A stretch of DNA of 64,000 bases from Pararge aegeria (lineage: Eukaryota; Arthropoda; Insecta; Lepidoptera; Nymphalidae): contig NC_053200.1 of assembly GCF_905163445.1 (NCBI RefSeq), forward strand, positions 10,974,001 to 11,038,000, in the 5' to 3' direction. The notes under the pieces were generated by a model, which worked only from the letters and a program-made list of their open reading frames with translations, was not told the DNA's origin and ran no database searches. Every line of letters begins with the position of its first letter. Position 1 is the first letter of the stretch. Made by a program: the position numbers and the translations under genes. Shown here piece after piece: positions 12,092 to 23,600 of the stretch.

Positions 12092-14109
12092 CTAATGGGG
12101 CTTTGGCCTTATTTGTAGGCTCTCTAGAACTTTCAAAAGTAGTCTGTAGTTTACTGCCAAATTCTGAGTACAAGTTACGTTCAATTTTCTGATGATTGAA
12201 AGTTGCTAAGAGCATACTATTTACGCACTGCTGGCATACGAGGCCCTTTTTGAATGGGGGTACTGGGCCCATGAGGTATTACAGTGTTCATAAGAAGCTT
12301 TTGCCCGCGTTTATTACGGTTTTGTACAAGTCCCGTGAAAACGATTGGTTTTTCTGGGATAAAACGTAGCCTATGTTACTCTACTCTCTAGGTTGCTTAG
12401 TTACTCAAAGTAAGGGCAAAAAAACAAACAAAGACACTTCTTTTATATTATTAGAAATAACAGTGCAAAGTAATAATTAAAAAATACGCGATGACAACCA
12501 TAAAATAAGCTGTCTTTACATTTAAGACCAAATGGGATCAAGGAATACTGTGGCAACAGCAAGAAGGTTACAGTCCTAGATAAGATTGAAACAATTATTT
12601 AGCAAATTTGTTTATTTACCATTTCAAAACAATGAAATTAGTAAGCATTGTTTTCTTTTTAGGTTACTTTTATATGAAAACTGAAGTATACGTTATTCTA
12701 TCTAGAATTGGTAATACTTTTTATGGTGTCCTGGTACCGTTACAGTTTAAAACTAGCCTTGTGTTTTTGGTCTGACCTGGCATTATCTTTGCACGTTAAT
12801 TTGCATTGTTATAAAGTCCATTCGGCGCTTGTTCAAAACGCAAAGCGTTCGAATTAAATATGTTTTTTTTTTAGATTTTTTTCTTAATTTAAATATTTAT
12901 TGTGAGATGTCGACCAAGCGACTTTTTGCAGCGATTCAGTACCGCGTTATGTCAACGTTACTTTGAAACGTTTGCAATGCTCGACAGAAGCGATATAATC
13001 GCACAGTCGATTTAACATTACTTCTACAAACGCGCGACTATTTCTTAGCAATCGCTTGGGTGTAGTACACGATCGCATCGCGTCTGGATGGATGATGTAT
13101 TGCGATCAAAAATCCTAGTTACGTGGTATTTTTATATTACTATTTGAACGACCAAGCAGATGGCCGACCTAAGTAAGGGAAATACATCGATCATCGCCTA
13201 TAAACGGTTACACTTCGCAGGGCATGCAAAGTACATGTCCCATGTCAAAATACCCCATTCATCAACGTGAGGCGTAGATGTTAAACATTATGCGCTTGTT
13301 CAAACATGCCCTTCAGTCTTGAACTCAGCAATGCTACTTTGTGGAAGAAATAAGTATGCATATATATATGCTATAAGTATGGTAGCCCTAGATGAGCTCC
13401 TGTCACAAAAACCTCTGCTATTACTGAAATATAAACAAACAGCAGAATCGCTGCAAAAATACGCCTAGGAAGACTTCCCTATTTGATTTCGAGTATGTAA
13501 GATAGCATGTAACTGCCAACAAAACGAAATACTGACTGAACAAATAAATACTTGAATTAAATATATCAGGGAAAGTTTGTTAACGTTGAGGTTGTAGAAT
13601 AAGGTAAAACGCCGAGCCTGTATCCACCCTAATGAGTTATACAACAACAGTGATGTCTGAGTGCTGAACTCATACTATACCAATGTAAATAATTTAATTA
13701 TAATTATAGAATAATCGTAATTTTACGCGAGTGTAGAGAGATTTAAATACGTGCACATTGAGTGTGTTACAAAGTTGTCAATGAAAGTGTGAGTTTTATT
13801 ACTGTAATAAATTATTGTTAATAGATCAATTATTATTACAAAATATACTTTGTTTTATTTGCTTTTTTCGATACCCTATTTTATAGTAAGGAATGTTGTC
13901 TTATTTACAACTACGTGCTATTTTATTGAGAAAATATTATTAAAAAACATGCCTAATATATAACTGTATATAAAAATAAGATAAGGCTGCCAAATAGGAT
14001 TTCATAACTGTATTTTTCGGCCGTTACCAAGAAGGAACATTTATTTGAGACTTGCTTGTTGCCTTACGATACATCACAAACAAAAAGGATAGTAAATAAA
14101 AAATACATT
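12092..14109. other. Intergenic DNA with no recognised gene
   Basis: No exon-like block with flanking splice signals was seen. The part about 12900-13120 is richer in CG-containing octamers (gcgattcag, gcgatataatcgc, gatcgcatcgcg) than its surroundings and may be an old element. The rest is AT-rich. Confidence 0.45.
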
Positions 14110-14127
14110 TTTATTACATTTTTTATT
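14110..14127 (-). promoter_or_regulatory. Candidate poly(A) signals for GCAT
   Basis: TTTATT at 14110-14115 and 14122-14127 are AATAAA on the minus strand, about 570-585 bases downstream of the GCAT stop codon (14696-14698). No closer canonical signal was noticed. The implied 3' UTR length is inferred, not shown. Confidence 0.45.
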
Positions 14128-14695
14128 CAGTCACGAGCAGACAAAATAAAGCAGTAGATAATATTTACAAAAATACCTTAGATGCAAAGAATATACATAA
14201 AGTATACAATAATATACATAAATACAAGTTCATACAATTTATATATTATTTAGGTTCAGTATAAAATAAAAGCTTAGAGGATGGAGTAATGTCCTATTGC
14301 TTTTCTCGACCCTCTCTCTTAGGAATCGAGGTCACAGAACTTAGGTCAATCAACAAATCGAGGTTATGTTGTCAACAACCCTATATCGTCGCTAAGCTAA
14401 AAATTATCAAATTTTCAGTGCACAAAAATATTCTCTTACATTATGCGAAAAACGGATAAGTAATTCTTAAATTCATCAATTAATTATTCTAAGTATTACT
14501 AAGAAAATTATTTTCTCAGTAATACTTTAACGTAACATCACAGACGGGTATATAATGCGCCTTTTGAGTAAAATAGTAAAATGTTAAAAGCTGTTTAATG
14601 TGAGCCCAAAAACTGCTAATTCGACTTGCACGGTATAGAAACCTTGCAGCGATATGCAAAAATAAAACGTGTGTTTGTTGTTTAAAACGTTTTGT

Positions 14696-17600
14696 TCACG
14701 ACTTAACAAGTCCGATGTTCCTAGCCACGTCAGCAAATGCTTGCACGGCGCGATTGACGTCATCGAGTGTGTGCGCCGCGCTCAGTTGTACGCGCACGCG
14801 CGCACCTCCCTTCGGCACTACGGGGTAGCTGAACGCTACTACGTATATTCCGCGCTCTGGAATTAAAAAAATGAATACTTTATCTCACAATTCATTTTAA
14901 TGGCAACTGCCAGGGACCCTTGTCTCGGAACCCACCGCATGTATCGTCCGAACAAAGCTTTATCACAGTACATGATATATTAATTTAATTAGTTTTTAGT
15001 GTGGTATGTAAGTTGTTGGTGTTATTAAATAAACACATTATCATTAGAAACCAACTACGACACGGGTCTCTTCTCAGAATAAGAAGGCATTAAGCCAAGT
15101 GTGGATTTGTGTGCACTCGCCTTTGAGAACGTTATAAAAACTCCGGTAGACAGGTTTCCTCGCGATGTTTTCCTTCACCGTTAAAGCAGTTGATTTTTTA
15201 TTGTAAAATAAAGACGCACTTACTTACGAAAAGCTATAGGTACGTGCCCGGAATCGACACGCACCTTGTGAATAGTGGGGGGGAGGGGTGTCTCGTACCA
15301 CTAAGCTATCACCGCAAAACGTGGACCGTTTTGCGGTGATAGCTTAGTGGTGGCACAGGTTGCAGATGATACCTGGAGTAATTGGCTGGCGACATATTGG
15401 ATACCCATTTTTGCACATGTCACTTACCCAACATGCCAGCAGCTAGGTCCACAGCTAATGGAGCCTCGCCCACCATCACAGGACATATCGGGTGTTCGTC
15501 GCCCGCCACAGTGAGTCCGGCAGCTTTCATCCCCTCGCGGAAGACACGGGTATTCTCACGCAGACGTTGACGGAGCTCGCCGCTGTTTTCCACCAGGTCA
15601 AGAGACTTGAAATAAAATAATCAATGATTAAGTACTTCTTAATTATTCATTACTAGCGACCAGCCCCGGCTTCGCACGGGTGCAATCGCAATTTGCAATG
15701 TAGATACTTATGTGGGATAGTTCGGAGTCATTTATTATTACAATGCCGTTTTACATCAATTTAACCGGTCGATATTAAAAAACTTAAAATAAATATATTA
15801 CGACCATACACACATCGCTATCTTGCCCCAAGCTTAGCGTATGGGTAATGCACAAAAATATGTTTGTTACGACATCACATTACAAATCTTTGAATTTCTT
15901 TGCTTTCCTATACTAGGTACATTTAAACCTTCCTCTCGAGTGAAATCTATGGCTGAATACTGAATTTAACAACGGGAATAACTTTGTTTTATACTATGTT
16001 AAGACCTAGTAACTAGTTCTTGAAGTTAATTGACGTGGTGAATAAAGTCACCCGTTACTTTGCGGAAGTCCATCATAAAAAATGAACACAAACCTTAATT
16101 CGCCACTATCTGCGACAACCAGAAAAATCCACACGTCGCACACCGTTATTACTTATTAAAACTCCATAGAGATCTTCAAATACCTCTATCTACCTACGTT
16201 TCACTCCGACACCGGAGCATCTTCAGCACGGCTAGCTTGGGCAGGAGACAATTTTCTCCCCGGGGAAAGGATGAATTCATCTTCCCCAACAGCTTTATCA
16301 ACTCTCAGAGTACTGGCTCACAAGTGGAAATAATATCCAAATAATATAATATGTGTAATAATAAACGGGGGTAAACTTCTCCTATTCCCTGTTCCCGTGC
16401 TTTGACGTTAATGATATCCCTTGTCAGAGGATATAATGTTTGTCTCCTGCCTGAGCTAGCCCTGCAAGAGATATGCAATTGATAACGCACAATTGCTAAA
16501 TCCAGTCGTTTTGAAGCACCATCTAAGGGTTTCGGAGCAAAACGTGAGTAGGTATAGTTCATTTAAAGATCTGGGTCTCATTGTATGAATAAACTGGTTA
16601 TTGCTCTATGAAATTCCAATCGCCTGTAAAACTACGCCTGTAACAATCCTGTTGACCGATTCAGAATTTTACCAACTGATCGTCTTCATCCAAAACGCAT
16701 AATTGCATATCCACTGTTGTTAACTCATCGACTGACAACTGATGGAAAAGCTATTAAATAACGAAGCGAGTAGGTAGTACCTAAGTTATGTGGCAGCCAA
16801 GGCCGAGTAGAAAGTACATTTAATTGAGCTAATCGAAGACTAGCAACTGTAAGAAAAGCTACCTAGCTTTTCTTGAATTTTTCTTTTCTCGGATGCTTCC
16901 AAGCAACCTTGTGAGCGTGTAAATAAGTACCTACTTATTTACACGCTCACAAGGTTGCTTGGAAGCATCCTGCTCCGCTTTCATCTCCCACAAGATAGAA
17001 AAATGAATGTTAAAATCTAAAATGTAAATAGTTGATGTTGGAAAATAGCACATGCTTAGTTTCTTGTCGGCTTCTTCTTGGTAGAATCTGCCTTCCGAAC
17101 CAGCGGTAGAGTCAATACAAACAGACAGACTTGACATTTCAAAAGTTTTTATATATTAGCTTACTTGAAATAAATGCATTTTGAATTTTGCTGAATTATA
17201 ATGGCATAAACAGACCTTTAAAGAAGCCGTGACGATCGCTGGTGGTGGTGCGTTGGAGAACAGGTAGGGTCTGGAGACGTTTCTCAACAGTGTAACTAGT
17301 TCCTTGGGCCCCGTCGTGTATCCCCCAGCAGCGCCGCTGACCGCTTTGCCGAGGGTGGAGCAAATGATGTCTGCTGCACCGTTTAAACCGCAGTATTCTT
17401 CCGTTCCTCTAAAAATTTTTTATTATTTTTTTTTTAATTAAGCACATTGTTACAAATTTTAACTGTTTTTTTTTCTGACCCACACAAAATAACTTTAATA
17501 ATATTGTTAAAAATTAAAAACAGTTTAAAATTATTACAATGCCCTGACGGGGCTTTATGTTCATATCCTATCTACTCAATAATGTGTAAAGTATTATATG

Positions 17601-20600
17601 CTATACAGGAAAGCAATAAATAATATGAATTATTAAGAAAAATATGAATAATGACAATATATGTAATACCTATAGACAAATAAGTACGTGCCGCCAAGCG
17701 ACTTAGCGTTTCGGTATAAATTCGCGTAGAAACCGATTAGGGGTTTAATATAAATGCCACACAGCTAACATGTTAGGTCGCTACCAAGACTGCGTCAATC
17801 AAGGGCTAGCTGAGCAATAGCTTTGATCGTAACAAAAGTCTTTCAGAGATAAATGCCAGGATGTTATATTTATACCACCAAAACAAAGCTATTTTCGAAA
17901 TTCGAAATCACCTTTATTTCTATTCAATTAACTACCAAGTGGTTTTAATCACAAGTATGGAGGGTAGAGGTAAGGAGAGTCATCTTATATGGGAGAAAAG
18001 TTGAAAAAGTGTCCAGTGTATGCGCTAAATAACAGTTCAAAAATCCTCCACAATGGCGCTGGTGGATGCACAGGGTATGGTATGAATGTAGCAATCGTAG
18101 ATGAATTGAAGTATGCCGAGTTAAAAAAATTTAATGTCATTATCGACTAAAGTAGTTAATTATTGAGAATTTCAACAACTTACGTTGTACAAAATATTGT
18201 GGTAAATATAACCTTACTTCCGTGTATCTCCATACTTCCTTGTTTATTTTTCAAGCCTACTCCAACAATATTTATATTTGGCGATTCTTTTAAGAGTTAC
18301 CCTGATGCAAATGTGGCGCCATCCTAATTTAATACATTTTGACGACACTTTTTCATATACACAGATGACTCTACCCTCCATAATTATTAAGGTAAGTAAC
18401 AAGGCAGCCATGTTGAAATGTGTTTGCCTAGAAGCTGCCCATAATTGAGAACTATTTTCAACGCGAACGAGAGTTAGGTATTATATTCAACGGAAACGAG
18501 TTACTTCTTCGTTTCTAAACAGTGACAGCTTCTAGGCAAACTAACCTTGTCATTAAAAAATACAATTGATGAATTTCTTAATGACGAGGTTGCTTGGAAG
18601 CACCCGGCTCCGCTTTCATCTCTCAGAAGATAGAAAAATGAATGTTAAAATGTAAAATGTAAATTGTTGATGTTGGAAAAGAGCAACTGCTAAGTTTCTT
18701 GCCGGCTTCTTCTCGGTAGAATCGGCCTTCCGAACCGTTGGTAGAGTCACCGTAACAATAGGAAGATCTTCCTCCGAGCGGGTGATCATGCTCGGGGACC
18801 GAGGTCCGAACTTTCATTTTTGGAAGTTATATATATAGGCGTTCTTAGTGAACACTTCGCTAGCGCGATGTAGGATTTTAGTAGCGCAATCTAGTTATGT
18901 AATGTGGAGACCACCGCCACACTACAAACAGACAGACTTGACGTTTCAAAAGTGCTTATATTAGGCCTACTTGAAATAAATGAATTTTGAATTTTAACCT
19001 CCAAACTGCGTGGTATTGTAAGGATGTGCTTATTGTGTAATTGTCATTCAAAATAACGGTTTCCACTTCTGTCTGGTTCCAAGTACTTTTTTGACAACTA
19101 ATTTACCTAAGAGGATACAAATAAGTACTACATCGGCTTACCTCCCAGTTTCACCAAAGAAACCAGTAGCGTGACTGTCGTCCACGGCTAATAGCGCCCT
19201 GTACTTATCAGCCAAGTTCCTCAGCCCTTGAATAGGTGCCACAGTGCCGTCCATTGAAAAGACACCATCAGTTACGATCAATTTAAGCCTGGCTTCGCTG
19301 TGGGCTAGGAGGTGTTCTAATTCTAGAATCAAAATAAATATCTTAAGTTTGTATTATTTACCACAAGTTAGTCCTTGATTGCAATCTCAGCTGGTGGTAC
19401 CTAGTGATAATGCAGTCTAAGATGGTAGCGGGCTAACCGGTTTTGGGTCGGGTTTTACACGACATCGTACTAGAAAGCTAAATCGTTGGTAGGGTGGTTA
19501 GCCACGTCCGGAGCCTCCTACAAACCAGACCAGAGAAAAATCGAAAATTAAAGAAGAAAATTTCTGCGTTCTAGATATTCGAAATTCGGATACCTAGAAA
19601 CTCGAACCCAGAATCTCCTATGCGTCAGGGAGGTCGTTAAGAATTCAGTTGACGCAAATACAGTATCCCAGTATCCAGAGGGGAGCAAGGCGTTTTTGGG
19701 AGTGTCTCAAAGAAGCTTAGTAAACCACTCCGATACCGCGGTACAAGTACACAATGAATGCAATAATGAGTGAAAATAAAATAATTGTTAAATACGTCAC
19801 GAAACTGAGGGACATGAAATTCGTTATAACTGAGTCAGATTAGTCTTTCGTCTCCGATTCGGAAGATTAGGTAAATACGTAGCGATATGTGTTTGTATGA
19901 TTGTGTTATGTGGTACAATAATTGAATATTGCTCTGGAAAACAAGTGTTCTCCATCATCCATCCATCCGAACTATCCAAAGTATTAAGATGTATAGAAGA
20001 ACTCAATCTTGTTTTTATTTCAATCATCTTTAGCCGCGGTTAGAACTTCAGGTGGCAATTACCACCACATGATAATTTATGAATAGGTAGGCTTTGAACT
20101 TTTGAGCCAATATAAAAGTAGTCTTTGGACTTTACTACAACGAAATTATTTTCACTATACACTATTAGTCTGAAATTATTTAAATCTTTGTCCACATATT
20201 TAGGCATTACAAATTTATAAACGTGCTTCATATAATTTTTTCTTACCGTTAAGATCTCTATGTGGATAACGGAACTTCTGCGCTTTGCACAATCGCACCC
20301 CATCTATGATCGAGGCGTGGTTGAGCGTATCAGAGAACACCGCGTCTTCGGGAGTCAGCATGGACTCGAAGAGACCAGCGTTCGCGTCAAAGCACGATCC
20401 GTATAGGATAGCATCTTCCCGTCCGTGAAATTGGGCGAGGCGATTTTCTAGTTCCTGAGAAAATATATTAATTACATCTACATTTGTTTTAATATCCTCA
20501 ATTTCCTGATATACTTATATCTCAAAAGTCAAAACACAGAAACATAAGTTTTCTGTTTTTTTTTATCGCAGATTGCAGAGAGTCATCAGCTACCCTTATA

Positions 20601-23600
20601 AAACCCCTTTTCGGAATAGGAAAATGGTGCCACTGCCTTTACTAGAGACAAGGTTATAAGATAAATAAAGAAAGAAACAGTACTACTCCTAAGTATATTT
20701 AGTGACTCATAGTTCTTAACAAAACTTGCAAAATTTGCGATAGTGTCAGTCAGTGACTATTGCGATAATCTGTGGTAACTAATTGCTGTCCTCCAGACTG
20801 ATTAGAGACTCAAAGGTAACTTTACCCCAGTTCCTCGTGCCAGATATGAATGTCCATCAGTCCGTAAATTGAAACACTATTAGAATACTTACTTACAAAT
20901 TATTCTATCAAAATAAACAATCAAAAACTTAATGATGTAGTTAAGGTAGCTCATACCTTGTGAATAGTCTGAGTTCCACAAATGAACCGGACAGAGCTCA
21001 GTCCGGCACCATAATTCTTTAAGCCCTCCCGAGCTGCTTCCACTACTTCAGGATGATTCTGAAAAAAAAAAATTGATTTCCCTGCGGGATCTATGATGAT
21101 GGATACATACTTATAACCAGATTGATTTCACTGAATGGAAAACTGATACTGGTACTCAATATTGAATCGGTGCCCGTTTTCACTAAACTCAAGAAACGCT
21201 TAAATTGAATGCATAATAATTTTAATGCTGCGAAGAGAAGAAAAACGATTCACCAATTCTTAATACTGACTAACGACGTTAGGCGCCATCTAAAATTACG
21301 ACCGCGATTCATCATTGCGCAATGTATAAGGACTCGTAAACATTTGACAGATAAAAAATATATAATTTCTGTTTCTTTAATAACCTTAAATAAAAAAATT
21401 CATCAGAAAACTGAAAAATACGATAAAACAAACGCAAAATATCACATCTTGTGGCAGGAATAATAAACAAGTTAGGTTGGAAATGGCGTTACTTACTTAG
21501 GCATTGCCGTATTGGACGATAGTGAAAACGGGCATTAGACCCTTCATACTGTGTCAACACAAGATAATTATGATTATATGCTAGTGATTTCGAGCACGTT
21601 AAGTCTATGACTTAACTTTCTCTTCGAGGCACGCCTCTTGGACAGTGCCAAATTATTAGATCCGTAGTCAGTGGTTCCTACGGACCTGAATTTATGGTAC
21701 TTATTATTTGTTTGAATAGCTTATCGCTGTCAATGTTTGAGTAGTGTAAGCTAATCACTGCGACTGTCATTCTTCGAAAATCCACTTCGCCGGATTGTTC
21801 GTAAGAAATTTAAGTAGTAACTAGGTAACATTATGTTCAAATATTTCATAAAAAAATAAGATACTTACCGATAGCCCTAGGTAATTGTTAGCACAAAAGT
21901 TCAGGAACTCTCCCTCCGCTCCTTGTACTCTCACCTGAAATGAGATAAGATGCCATTCAGTTGGTATTGTATTAAAATATTATGAATCTACTAGATGGTC
22001 GTAGGTCTTAACTCTTATAAACACAGTAGATAAGTTGTCTAAAGTATGATAGAATAGATATAATAATAGGGGCTGCATCACGATATATTTGGAGTCTACA
22101 CAATATTATTGTCGAAAACAACCAAGCTGTTTAGTTTCTATATATCCAGCCGTTAATAATCTTACTGCAGCTTTCAAATAGATTCGTTATCTCGGATTAC
22201 CCTTCCACAAAATAATTATTCCCAATTAATTGAAATTGTATCTCTACCGTAGAGTAGGTAAGTATAGGTAGGTATTAAGTGTTCGAGTAGGTACACTGTG
22301 GCCTAAGTGGTTCTAATTGTAACAGGTTTATTTTCCCGGATTGCGTGACTGTTACAATTTAAAGCTAATCAGACAGATAGATGCATTAACGACGTCCTTG
22401 GTAGGTACCTTCATGATAAAAGTAGAACAGGACATCGTAAACAAAATATAAAATCTTACAATATTTTTGACTGAAGTTTACCAGTTACCTACAAAATCAG
22501 CTATAATATATGGCATACCATGAAAGGTTTTCTAAATTGTCTCTAATTCTATTTTGATTACAGCGTTCGTAGATAAAAAGGAAACAATGTCAAAAGAGAT
22601 ATTTCAAATATCCATGCATCGTCTAACGTGTAGTGACGGCTCCTTAAAAATATTGGTTGTCTGTAAAGTCGGCTTACTGACGATAGTTGAACGTGACAAC
22701 GTCGTAAGAAAATACTGATGGAATAATTGCATTTTTCAAAAGAAAATTTTAATTTTATTTGTTTGATAGATATTATCGTTGCTATAAACAATTGACACCA
22801 CATTCACTTTTCACTGCACTTCATCCTTGCCGAAAACATGTAAATGTATTATTGTATAGAAGCTGTCCACGCGGACGCATCGCTCACTCAAGTAGGAGAG
22901 AGACAGATGTCGAACGCGGAGGCCGACTGTTCCTCTTTGTCGCTCGTTCCGCGCTCTCGCTTGCACTTCAAGCCTTGAATGGAACGCCTCAGAGCGAGGT
23001 AACGCCGCATCAAGTTTTCGTGCGTGCATGAATCGAATCGGGCTCCATCGAATTATAAGACGTTGTCACGTCAATAAACCGCATCAATATCGATCTATCC
23101 GTTTGAGTATTGTGAATTGGTGATAAAACGAAGCTTTCATAGATAACAAAATAAATAAATAAATATACTACGACAATACACACATCGCCATCTAGCCTCC
23201 AAAGCGTAACTTGAGTTATGGGTTGTAAGACAACTGATGAATAATTTTATGAATAATATAGGTACATAAATACTTATAATATACATATAAACACCCACAC
23301 ACTGAAAAACCTTCATGTGCATTGCACAAACATTTTCTAGTTGTGGGAATCGAACCCACGACCTTGGACTCAGAAATCAGGGTCGCTGCCGACTGCGCCA
23401 ATCAGCCGTCAGATAATATATTTTGTTGTATTTGTGGTTAAGAAAAAAGCTAATTATGGTGACCTTTGTGTCCTGTGGTGAAGTAAGAACTCGCTCATGT
23501 TTCCACGTCTTCGCTCGCTTGATCTCCTGCAGCCTATCTTCAAGGACCTCACGTAACTTGGTCACGCCTGCCCGCTCTTTTCGGTTCGCCTGGTGTAATT

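Noticed and set aside
22759..23031. Overlapping open frames on both strands, 72-90 codons
   Set aside because: They lie inside the GC-rich middle of element C, and the second copy of the element does not preserve them.
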